From NCBI GenBank assembly GCA_948144175.1, contig CANXME010002327.1, positions 1,178,001 to 1,242,000 on the forward strand: a stretch of 64,000 nt of DNA, in the 5' to 3' direction. The notes under the pieces are model-generated. The model worked only from the letters and a program-made list of their open reading frames with translations. It was not told the DNA's origin and did not search any database. Within the stretch, counting starts at the first letter, position 1. Each line of letters starts with the position of its first letter. The DNA is from Closterium sp. NIES-65 (Eukaryota; Streptophyta; Zygnematophyceae; Desmidiales; Closteriaceae). Position numbers and translations under genes: made by a program. Positions 20,566 to 29,056 of the stretch are shown here, in pieces.

Positions 20566-21357
20566 GTGCCTTACTACCGTCTCTTCCCCTACCGCACTGC
20601 GCCTCTCCCCCCACCGCCGCTCTTCCTTGCACCAGGTCCTCCCCCAGTAGATCCCCTCCCCCCTCAGGGTCCTGCCCCGCCAGGTGTGTGCCAGGTAGAC
20701 ACAGTTGAGCCTGTCGAGGTAGCTGTTGACTCTGGTGCTTCTAGAGGTGCTGAGCCTGCGGATGCCGGGTCTGGGGGTGCTGAGACTGGGGGTGCTGAGA
20801 CTGGGGGTGCTGAGTCTGGGGGTGCTGAGCCTGGGGGTGCTGGGTCTGGGGGTGCAGAGCCTGGGGGTACGGAGCCTGGAGGTGCGGAGCCTGGGGGTGC
20901 CGAGCCTGGGGGCGCTGGGTCTGCTCGTGTGGCCGCCAGCGGTGCTTCGTCGAGGCGGGAGCCACTCTCTCCACAGGAGCTGCGCGAGTGGTTTGCCCGT
21001 CGCTGGAGACGTGCTGCTGAGACTGGGGGTGCTGCTGGGGCTACTGGAGTTGGTCCATTCAAGCTGCTCGACGCAGGGCAGCCGACCATTCTCCGCGTCG
21101 ACAAGAAGTCGGCAATCACGGTCGCTAAGGGCTTGGCGCTTACGGGCAACCTCAAGCACATGGAGCGACACTACGCCTGGCTGCAGCACATGGGGAGGCG
21201 CGGGAAGTTCGTCCTAAGGTACATCCCGACCATTGAGCAGCCGGCGGACTTCTTAACGAAGGCGCTGCATTTTCCAGCTTTCAACCGGTGCTCTATGGCC
21301 ATCGGCCAAGTTCGTCTGGCCAACGTCAGCGACGGCGACGACAAGGTGCAGCAGTAG
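20566..21357 (+). CDS. Chimeric frame: family A integrase C-terminus and hinge fused to family B RNase H
   Basis: A 263-codon open frame. Codons 1-165 are family A: YYRLFPYRTAPLPPPPLF, the GGAEPGG repeat (20750-20930) and SRREPLSPQELREWFARRW. At about codon 163 (near 21055, GAAGATGVG to PFKLLDAG) it switches in frame to the family B RNase H end: LDAGQPTILRVDKKSAITVA, GNLKHMERHYAWLQH, EQPADFLTKALHFPAFNRCS, ending VQQ and TAG at 21355-21357. The whole RT is skipped. The family B part is better preserved than the B1 copy. Template switching between co-packaged RNAs or a DNA deletion could produce it. Confidence 0.8.
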   Translation: MPYYRLFPYRTAPLPPPPLFLAPGPPPVDPLPPQGPAPPGVCQVDTVEPVEVAVDSGASRGAEPADAGSGGAETGGAETGGAESGGAEPGGAGSGGAEPGGTEPGGAEPGGAEPGGAGSARVAASGASSRREPLSPQELREWFARRWRRAAETGGAAGATGVGPFKLLDAGQPTILRVDKKSAITVAKGLALTGNLKHMERHYAWLQHMGRRGKFVLRYIPTIEQPADFLTKALHFPAFNRCSMAIGQVRLANVSDGDDKVQQ

Positions 21358-21458
21358 GTGTCGTGCCCTTCTGCACGGCAGGTGTGGTGACGGCGTGCTG
21401 TATGTGGGGTGCACGTCGAGGACGAGTTTTCTTTGTGGAATACTGCCATGTGGGCTGG
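21358..21458 (+). other. 3' UTR of the chimeric element
   Basis: Follows the stop and resembles the 3' UTR of B1 (CTGCACGGC, GGCGTGCTG, GTGCACGTCGA blocks at 9184-9240). It confirms that the family B contribution extends beyond the coding end. No family B LTR follows; an unrelated LTR begins at 21459. Confidence 0.65.
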
Positions 21459-21838
21459 TGTGAGGATCTAGGATCGAGCTCAGAAAAGAGAACGAGAATT
21501 GAGTCGAATTGAATAATCACCTGGGTACAAGACGAGGCTATATATAGGCTCGACACAAGGCCCCGTAACCAGGTGTTACGCGAAGGTTCCGCGGGCCGCG
21601 TAGCGTCCCGAACAGATCCTTGCCGAATTCGGTAGAAGGCAATTCGGTGGCAACCGAAAAGGCCAGAATTTGGTGCACGCAACCTAGCTCGGTGCTATAA
21701 CTATAATAAAATATAGGAAAGCACCTAGCCTAGGAAATCAAGCAATTCATGCATGCATATAATTATCCTATGCTAGAAATATCATGATAAAGTAAAGGCA
21801 AGCAAGCATAGCTGGCATATGCCGTCGTACTCTCACAC
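21459..21838 (-). repeat. Orphan 380 bp LTR, minus orientation
   Basis: Ends TGTGAGGATC...CTCACA. On the minus strand it is preceded by a purine tract (21839-21862, CAGCTTTGAGGGGGGGACG), so it looks like the 3' LTR of a minus-strand copia element. The rest of that element is absent: the next LTR starts at 21869. Its sequence is unrelated to the family A and B LTRs. No flanking 5-bp duplication is visible. Confidence 0.65.
21538..21547 (-). promoter_or_regulatory. TATA box of the orphan LTR
   Basis: CTATATATAG about 290 bp into the minus-strand LTR, followed on that strand by GCCTCGTCTTGTACCC. This position suits a U3 TATA box with transcription starting about 30 nt downstream, near 21510. 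The motif is a palindrome, so strand is inferred from the LTR orientation. Confidence 0.45.
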
Positions 21839-21868
21839 GTCCCCCCCTCAAAGCTGGGTGGCGTGAAA

Positions 21869-22087
21869 TGTCAGAATATGTTGTTTGTGTAGCCTGCAGT
21901 GGGGCACTCAATAGTGAGTACAGCCCCTTAGGGTTTGCTATTTGTATCCTGCTGCTTGCTAGTTCAACCTTTTTCCTTCTCAATTCTATTCGTTCACACA
22001 ACTTAGTTCGTACTTGGCGCCTCCTTACTCAAGTCCTACTGTGGCCAAGGCTACTAAGCTTAGGCCGCGCTCCTACTATATCTGACA
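21869..22087 (+). repeat. LTR of a family related to the 1.3 kb element
   Basis: A 219 bp LTR, TGTCAGAATATG...ATATCTGACA, directly followed by TGGTATAAGAGGG, a primer site like that of initiator tRNA-Met. It carries the shared core (GTAGCCTGCAGTGGGGCACTC, TTAGGGTTTGC). It is longer than its relative at 6521-6657 by extra sequence between the core and the 3' end. No partner LTR was found downstream. Confidence 0.78.
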
Positions 22088-22859
22088 TGGTATAAGAGGG
22101 CGGCATGTCTGCCGCCTTCCTGTGTATGGGCCCACCACCTGCTTCCGCTGCCCTACCGTCCGCCGCGCGCCCCGTGGTGCGCGGCGGCGAAACCCTAATT
22201 TCTGCCCGCCGCGCGCTCGGGGCGCCTGGCGGGTTTCCCTTCCGTGGCGCCCGTCGTGGTGCCCTTGGGGAGGCCTCCGCGGTCCCCTCTTGTCGAAGCG
22301 CACGTCGAGGCGCTCTCGGGGACCCGCGCGGCCTTCCCTCCCGTCGCCCGTCGAGGCGACCTCGGGGACCCGCGCGGCCTCCCCTCCCGTCGCCCATCGT
22401 GGCGACCACGGGGGTCGTGCGCGCCGCCCTCCCCATTGCCCGTCGAGGCGACTTCGGGGGCCATGCGCGGCTCTCCCCGTTGCCCGTCGTGGCGACTTCG
22501 GGGGGCCCGCACGGCGCCCTCCCCGTCGCCCGTCGAGGCGACTTCGGGGGGCCTGCGCGGCGCCCTCCCCGTCGCCCGTCGAGGCAGCTCTGGAGGCCCG
22601 TCGCGGCGCCCTCTCTGGTGTCCGTCGTGGCGCCCCGGGGGGGGGGGGGGGGGGGGGGCGCGCGGCTCCTTTCTCGTCGCCCCTAGGGGCGCCCCTCCCT
22701 TCTCCTCCCTCCTCCTCACTTTCACCTGCAACGGCCGCCCCTGGAGCCGCCCATCTATACAGCAGCAGCTCCTGGAGCCGCCCACAGCTTGCAGCAGCCG
22801 TCCCAGGACCCCTGCAGCAGCCCGCGGCCTGCCCGTGCAGTTGCTCGTGATGTCGTCCT

Positions 22860-22899
<40 letters not shown>

Positions 22900-23163
22900 C
22901 CCCCGTGCTGCCCATTCTCCCGTTCTGCTGTGTGTACCGCGGTGGTTGGGGGGTGGGGTGGCGAGCATGGGGGTGAGCAGTGTGGGTTCTCCCCTCCTCC
23001 TTTTTCATCTCCCACTGCTGCAGCTGCCGCTGAGGGGGTGGAGGTGTGGGAGCTGTGGGGAGTGGAGCTATGGGGGTGATGTGGGAGTGGAGCTAGGGGT
23101 GAAACTAGGGGTGTGTGTAGGGGGGTGTGGGACTGTTTGGGGAGGCTGAGAGGAGGCTGCCGT
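22088..23163 (+). other. GC-rich leader with long homopolymers
   Basis: Leader after the LTR at 21869-22087. It contains tandem units around CCCGTCGAGGCGAC, a 22-base G run (22637-22658) and a 37-base C run (22862-22898). Read on the minus strand the part above 22755 matches the plus strand of the 1.3 kb element (shared CCCATGCTCGCCACCCC and GGGCAGCACG blocks). The long proline/arginine-rich open frames here arise from composition and I do not call them genes. Confidence 0.65.
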
Positions 23164-24788
23164 CTAGTCGTCTGTAGCACCTGTAGTCCGGGGCGCTATC
23201 CTGGTAGCCCAGAGAGCCTGCTGCGCCTGTCGCATTGCCCATATCAGCTTGACAAGATAGTCCTTGAGAGCATGGCGTGCGTTGCCTATATCAGCTTCTG
23301 CAACCCAACTGTCCTCAGTGGGGTCGTATCCCTTCCAGCGTATCAGGACTCGAGGGTCTTGCCGCCGCTGTGCCGATCAGAGAGAACGCGCTCGATCTTG
23401 TACTCGGGTTCATCCTGCACAAGAACAGGAAGAGGTGGCGGTAGCTGCCGTCCCTGGAACTGTTGGTTGGGGTCCTTGTAGGGTTTCAGTAGCTGCACAT
23501 GGAAAGCATTGTGAAGCTTCCACGTATCTGGTAAGCGCAAGGGGAATGTAACTGGTGTCATCTGTGCCTCAACGAGAAGAGGACCGCAGAATCGAGGCCT
23601 GAGTTTGGATGGGAGGTGAGACAGGTTCAAATTGCGCGTGTCAAGAAGCACCTGATCTCCGACTGCTACTGAGTGATCTCGTCGCTGACGATCGGCATAC
23701 TGCTTCTGGGAGTTCTGCATCGTGGTGAGACGTCGCTGAGTCTTCTCCCATAGCTGCTGCATGGTGGTGACGAAGTCATGTGCGGCTTGGACGTGTGCCG
23801 ATATGGTTGGCTGCTGTGGTGTGAGTGGTTCTCGTCCGTAAGACAGGAAGAAAGGAGTTTCCCCTGTGGCCGCATGTGAGGCGTTGTTGTAAGCGAACTC
23901 TAGGGTCGGTAACTGTGTGTCCTAGTGGCTGACGTCGTCCTTGCAAGCTGTGCATAGTAACTGTTCAACCACTTGATTGAGTCGCTCTGTCTGTCCGTCA
24001 GTCTGGGGGTGGTATGCTGAAGAGACTGCAAGCTTTGTCCCCAGCAGTCCCATGAGCTCCTTCCAGAACTTACTGGTGAATTTTGGGTCTCTGTTTGAGA
24101 TGAGTGTAGCGGGGATGCCGTGGATTGTAATGATGCGGTCGAAGAAGAGGCGAGCAGTTGCTTCAGCTGTAGCTGTGGCGTTGGTCGGTATGAAGTGACC
24201 CATTTTGGAGAACTTATCGATCACCACGAGGATGGAATCATGTCCCCGTGAGGTCGAAGGAAGTATTGTGATGAAGTCGAGGCTAACGACCTGCCATGGC
24301 TACTCCGGTACAAGTAGAGGCTGAAGTAACCCTGCTTCTTTCTGCTTGCTACTCTTCATCCGCTGGCACGTGTCGCAAGAGGTGACGAACTGCTGCACGT
24401 CTGCTGCCATCCCGGGCCAGTAGTAATACTTCGCTATCCCTGCTAACGTCTTGTTGCTCCCGAAATGTCCCGCGTATGGTACGTCGTGAAACTCCTCCAG
24501 TAGGATCTGCCGTAGCGGGGCGTAATTTGGTACCCAAATCTTTCTTGAACCCTTCTTTACCGCTAGGTCTTTCTCCCACTGTAACAGCTTCTTCGTTTGT
24601 GCTCTGGCGATCTCTGCGTCCACGGAGTACCCATCTTGGAATAGACCCTTGAGCAGAGGGTTCATCCCATCGAGCTGGATGCCTGCTACATGTCCGGGGC
24701 GGCTCAATGCGTCTGCTTTGTTGTCTAGCCTGGGCTTGTAGACGATGTCATAGTGGAAGTGAGTTTCCAGGAAGTCCACGCACCGCAC
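23164..24788 (-). pseudogene. Chromovirus integrase with C-terminal chromodomain
   Basis: Ty3/gypsy integrase. The zinc domain is in 24788-24300 (HDVPYAGHFGSNKT ... CDTCQRMK, an HHCC set). The core is in 24299-23922: first Asp in SLDFITILP, second position reads SNRDPKF (Asp to Asn by GAC to AAC), and Glu in DGQTERLNQ. The GPY-like region is in 23762-23343 (QVLLDTRNLNLSHLPSKL, FCGPLLVEAQ). A chromodomain follows (EPEYKIERVL, then LIRWKGYDPTEDSW and ALKDYLVKL) with one frameshift at about 23352. In-frame stops lie near 24300 and elsewhere. The stop at 23164-23166 ends the polyprotein. The chromodomain marks this as a chromovirus, a lineage thought to use it for chromatin targeting. Confidence 0.87.
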
Positions 24789-25202
24789 CTGCCGTTGTGA
24801 GAGCGTCGGCTGCGACTTCAGGTATTTGAGACTGCAGTGGTCAGTATAGACTGTAGTCTTGGCTCCCTCTAGGTAACACCTCCACGCCTTGAAGGCTATG
24901 ACTATCGCTAAGGCTTCCTTGTCATGAATGGGGTAGTTTAGTTATGCTCCGTGTAGTTTCTTACTGAGGTAGGCGATAGGGTGTAGACCATGTCCGTGAT
25001 CCTGCATCAGTACTGCTCCGACTGCCTGGTCACTCGCATCTGCTTCCACCACGTAGTCCTTGTCTGGATCCGGCAAGATGAGTGTTGGCGCTGTAGTTAG
25101 TGCTGTCTGTAGCTGCTCCATGGCTTGCTGATGAGGGGTATCCCATCTGTAGGGCGTATCCCTTCTCAGTAGGTCAGTTAGTGGCGCTGCTATCTTAGCG
25201 TA
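24789..25202 (-). pseudogene. Chromovirus RNase H domain
   Basis: Continues from RT: PLTDLLRRDTPYRW, then RNase H with VVEADASDQAVGAVLMQ (first Asp), NYPIHDKEALAIV (Glu) and TVYTDHCSLKYL (second Asp), ending in CVDFLETHFHYD at the start of the next frame. Stops at about 25195 and 24940 break the frame. All three acidic catalytic positions are still present. Confidence 0.83.
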
Positions 25203-25762
25203 CTACGGCACAAACCTGTTGTAGTAGTTGGCGAAGCCTAGGAACTGCTGCAACTCCTTCACGTTCTCCGGTACTTTCCACTTCTTGACGGCTTCGGTTT
25301 TCTGCGGGTCCACGTATACGCCCTTGGCACTCACCATGTGCCCAAGAAACTGCACCTTCTTCAGCGCAAAGTCGCTCTTCGACAGCTTCACGTAGAACTT
25401 GTTTTTCCGCAGGATCTCGAACACCTTCTGTAGATGCTCCACGTGCTCCTTCATGTTCTTGGAGTAGATGAGAATGTCGTCCAGGTACACCACCACGCAT
25501 TCGTCCAGCAGGGGTCGTAGGATGTGATTCATCTCCGCGTGAAACGTTGGTGGTGCGTTGCAGAGTCGTAACGGCATCACCAAGTATTCGTAGGAGCCGT
25601 ATCTGGTACGGAACGCCGTCTTGTGGATCGAGTTGTCCGCCATCTTGATCTGCCAGTAACCCGACCGTAGGTCCAGCTTCGAGAAGACTGTTGCTCCACG
25701 CAGTTGATCGAGTAGGTCGTCTATGCGCGGTATGGGATATTTGTTTTTTACTGTCTGTTTGT
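25203..25762 (-). pseudogene. Chromovirus reverse transcriptase core
   Basis: Frame 25643-25203 holds RT motifs: [31 protein letters not shown], catalytic [13 protein letters not shown] (YLDD intact), [20 protein letters not shown] and [17 protein letters not shown]. Upstream to 25762 a shifted frame encodes the preceding motif ([15 protein letters not shown], around 25770-25740). A frameshift and stops separate it from the protease frame. Confidence 0.85.
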
Positions 25763-26290
25763 TCAGTGCACGGTAGTCGATGCATATCCGTAGACTGCCG
25801 TCTGGTTTTGGAGTGAAGAGAACTGGTGCACCGTAGGGAGAGGTGGATGGGCGATCAGTTGTCTGTCCAGTAGATACTCTATCTGTTTCTTTATGTCTGT
25901 CAGTTCAATCGGACTCAGTCGGTATGGTGCACGTGAGACGGGTTTCGCACCTGGTTCCTCCACGATCTCGTGCTTGTGGGTGCGTGCTGGAGGTACGCCT
26001 GTAGGTAGGTCGTCGGGCATTATATCCTTGTACTGCTCCAAGACCTCCTTTACTACTGCAGGGAGCTCGGAACTCGGTTTCTCCTCCTCTACTACTGTCA
26101 TGACCAGTGCTAGGCAACCCGTGTTACTCTCGTTCAGTGTCTGTTCGAACCGTGCCAGTGTCGTTTCAGGTACGTCCCGTGTATCCGTCCAGCTTCGCAG
26201 TGCTATCCGCTTTCCGTTGTTGTAGATGCACACCTTGCTGTTGACCCAATCGATCTCGGGGTTGAACCGCTTCACAAAATCTCGCCCCAA
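25763..26290 (-). pseudogene. Chromovirus protease end to RT start
   Basis: A 175-codon frame: GRDFVKRFNPEIDWVNSKV (end of the protease region), a variable linker, VLEQYKDIMPDDLPTGVPPA, HEIVEEPGAKPVSRAPYRLS and [18 protein letters not shown], the N-terminal fingers of RT. The frame shifts at about 25840, just after LIAHPP. Confidence 0.82.
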
Positions 26291-26302
26291 GATAAAATCT
26301 AA

Positions 26303-26656
26303 TCATTTGATATTGGTGACTGGTAGCTTCGGCTTCCACCTCAACGCAACTATATGCAGCTGTAGTGATGCTTTGCCGTGGATAGGAAGCTTCGTACCGT
26401 CCACCATGGTTGCTGAAAACTGGGTCTCTTCCGCCTTCTCTCCAATTTTCTCCAATGCTCCGCGGTCACACACCGAGTGAGATGCACCGCTGTCCACCAG
26501 TGCCTGGAGGCGTCGCCCATTGCATAACACCTCGAGGAGTAGTGGTTTCTGCTGCGCTGAGTAGCCAAAGAGGGTCTCGTTAATAGGATCATAGGGTACA
26601 TCGAACTTAATACATTCCCTTTTTCCTATACCTGACTCAGCGCTTTCCAACTTCAC
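26303..26656 (-). pseudogene. Chromovirus aspartic protease
   Basis: A 117-codon segment with active-site motif LQALVDSGASHSVCD and the later motif ATMVDGTKLPIHGKASLQLH. A frame break near 26300 separates it from 25763-26290. Upstream coding (gag) is not found: the sequence runs to 26715, where element H inserted (TSD CTCTA), and resumes at 38243. Confidence 0.83.
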
Positions 26657-26720
26657 CTAGGGGGTAGCAGGATTTTTCCGAGGCTTGTATGATTTCTCCT
26701 GAGCCTGGATGTCTCCTCTA

Positions 26721-26979
26721 TGAGAAGAAACGAGAATGGAATGACTAAGTGAAAGTTGGGTATAAATGCAAAACCTTAGAAGAAGTGAACGAGAATGGAT
26801 TGACTATGAACGAGGTGAGTACAAATGGGAAACCCTGATTGGGTTGTACCCCTTATGGGATACCCCACTATAGCCTACAGAAACAAGTAAGCTATATGTT
26901 CTGACAAAACCTAGAAAGCTGTACCCCATATGTGCTACCCCACTATAGCCTACAATAGATATGTCATAGAAATCTGACA
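26721..26979 (-). repeat. 3' LTR of H, interrupted
   Basis: Starts TGAGAAGAAAC, ends ATCTGACA, and is followed (minus sense: preceded) by the purine tract complement CATCCCCATAGGCAAAGTGG. It is interrupted at 26776-26906 by a solo LTR. Removing that and one TSD copy leaves 123 bp, equal in length to the right LTR. Confidence 0.88.
26776..26906 (-). repeat. Solo family A LTR inside the H LTR
   Basis: A 131 bp solo LTR, sense strand TGTCAGAACATATAGC..., with 5-bp duplication AAACC at 26771-26775 and 26907-26911. Its 3' terminus reads AA rather than CA (plus-strand TTAGAAG instead of TGAGAAG), so one terminal base has mutated since insertion. Confidence 0.85.
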
Positions 26980-27463
26980 CATCCCCATAGGCAAAGTGGG
27001 GGAGTACAAGGGGTCACAAGACCAGTCAAGCAAAGCAAAGCAAAGCAAGCTCAGGGTGGATCACAGAGTCACCACACAGTCCGAGCACAAGGTAAAGGCC
27101 ACAAGGCCAGTTCACATGCAGGAGTACGCATATATATATAAAAAGGCTAGACAAGCAAGAGCAGGAGTATATATATATATATATACATATGTAGCAGTAC
27201 AAGCAAGGTGAAGGAGTGAGCAAGTGAGGCAAGGCAGGCACAAGACCCAGCTGAGTACAGAAGGGCTGATGATCACAAGGCGCAAGCACCTTGGTGAAGA
27301 TATCAGTAGTGTTGGCCTGAGAGGCCACATACGCAAGACGCAGCTAACCACGCTGCTGCAGCTCACGAGCAAGGAAGTAGCGAAGAGCAATGTGCTTCGT
27401 TCGGTGCTCCACTCTCTGCTCTCGACACAAGGCCAGCATGGCCTTGTTGTCTACATACAGTAC
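26980..27463 (-). pseudogene. 3' UTR and RNase H C-terminus of H
   Basis: About 26980-27260 is the family A 3' UTR, with TATATA repeats at 27129-27190. 27463-27270 encodes the end of RNase H on the minus strand: VLYVDNKAMLALCREQRVEH, RTKHIALRYFLARELQQRG, then a stop and ANTTDIFTKVL in another frame. The domain is cut at 27463 by the LTR of F2. Confidence 0.8.
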
Positions 27464-27595
27464 TGTTAGAACATATAGCTTTTGCATATTGTGTAGGCTA
27501 TAGTGGGGTAGCCCATAAGGGGTACAACCCAATTAGGGTTAGTACTTGTACTCACTTCATTTATAGTTCATTCACTCATTGCTCAACTCTTCTCA
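27464..27595 (+). repeat. 5' LTR of F2
   Basis: TGTTAGAACATATAGC...CTTCTCA, 132 bp, containing the family A core with TAGCCCATAAGGGG and CCCAATTAGGG. The primer site TGGTATCGAGC starts at 27596. Confidence 0.87.
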
Positions 27596-28541
27596 TGGTA
27601 TCGAGCAGGTTCCCCTGTGGGAACTTTGCCTAGGGCCCACCACTTCGAAAATTTATTTTTCCTGCCCGAAGCACGCTCATCCCGAGTCGCGCCTCGGGCT
27701 TTTACCTCGACATACCGCCCTAGCGGCCTTCCCTCCCCTAGCGGCCCCGCAGCCCTACTTTTGCGGACCCGCCGCCCTGCCTTTGCGGCCCCGCCGCCCT
27801 GCTTTAACGGCCCCGCCGCCCCGCCCTACTGTCGCGGCCCCGCCGCCCCTCTTCGTGGCCCCGCCGCTCTGCTTTAGCGGCCCCGCCACCCTACGGTCGC
27901 GGCCCCGCCGCCCCACTTCGCGGCCCCGCCGCCCTGCCTTAGCGGCCCCGCCGCCCTACTGTCGCGGCCCCGCCGCCCCACTTCGCGGCCCCGCCGCCCT
28001 ACACCTGCGGCCCCGCCGCCCTACACCTGCGGCCCCGCCGCCCTACTCTGCCGGCCCCGCCGCCCTACTGTCGCGGCCCCGCCGCCCGTCTGCTGCGGCC
28101 CCGCCGCCCTACACCTGCGGCCCCGCCCCCCTACTGCAAAGGGCCCCGCCGCCCGTCTGCTGCGGCCCCGCCGCTCTCCCCTCCTGCCGCGCCACCCGAG
28201 CCGCCGACCGCCGCACCACCCTGTAGCGCGCACCCGAGCAGCCGACCGCCGCGCCGCCCAGTACCGGAGGAGCCAAGCTGCCCTGCCGCCAAGCCGCCCG
28301 GCCGCCCACCAGCCGAGCCGCCGTGCAGCCAAGCCGCCCAGCAGCCGAGCCGCCTAGCCGCCGAGCCGCCCACCCGCCGAGCCGCCCAGCCGCCGAGCCG
28401 CCCAGCAGCCGAGCCGGCCCGCCGCCGAGCCGTCGAGCCACCGAGCCGCCGAGCCGCCGGACCTGCCCTGTCCGGTGAGCACAGCCCCACTGTCACTGCG
28501 TGCCCTTCCCCTACTGCTTGCACTGCTAGTCTATCGTCGTC
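27596..28541 (+). other. GC-rich leader of F2
   Basis: Begins with the conserved leader start (GGGAACT, GGGCCCACCAC, TTTTTCCTGCCCG). 27720-28180 is a tandem array of units around GCGGCCCCGCCGCCCT, and 28290-28460 is a second array of 15 bp units around GCCGAGCCGCCCAGC. Open frames here are compositional. Confidence 0.7.
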
Positions 28542-29056
28542 ATGGCTACCCCTACATCCTAGCTTTTGACGCTGAGGGTCGAGCCATTGACTTTGAGGTC
28601 TGGGTCGACGACCTGCAGCTCTTCTTACAGTGCGATAGGGCGGACGGCCTTTCTCTCTTTGACCTCACCTCTGGCGCCTCTCCTGCCCTTGCTGCTGATC
28701 CTGACCCCACTGTTCGCTCTCAGTGGGCCACCCGCGATGCTGCTGCACGTCTTGCTGTGCGTCGTCACCTGCCTACCAGTGGGAACGCGCACTTTAGTCA
28801 GTACAAGAGTGCTCAGACCTTGTACGACGCTGTAGTTGCGCGCTACTCTTCCCCTGCCACTGCTGCACTGAGCCGCCTCATGCTACCGTACCTCTTTCCT
28901 GACCTTGCTGCCTTTCCTACAGTCGCTGACCTCATTACGCACCTCCGCACTAGTGACACTCGCTACCGCGCCGCGCTTCCTGCTGATTTCTGCACCAAGA
29001 ACCCCCCCCCCCCCCATGTACATCACTCTCTATTACACAGTCATACGCCTCCCTGA
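28542..29056 (+). pseudogene. Family A gag N-terminal segment (F2)
   Basis: Expected start ATG at 28542 (MATPTS) with a TAG after six codons at 28560. The frame continues LFDAEGRAIDFEVWVDDLQL-like sequence, FSQYKSAQTLYDAVVARYSS and LPYLFPDLAAFPTVADLITH. It runs into a 14-base C run (29002-29015), after which this frame ends within about 14 codons. The downstream Gag reading is in another frame, from 28905. Confidence 0.8.
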
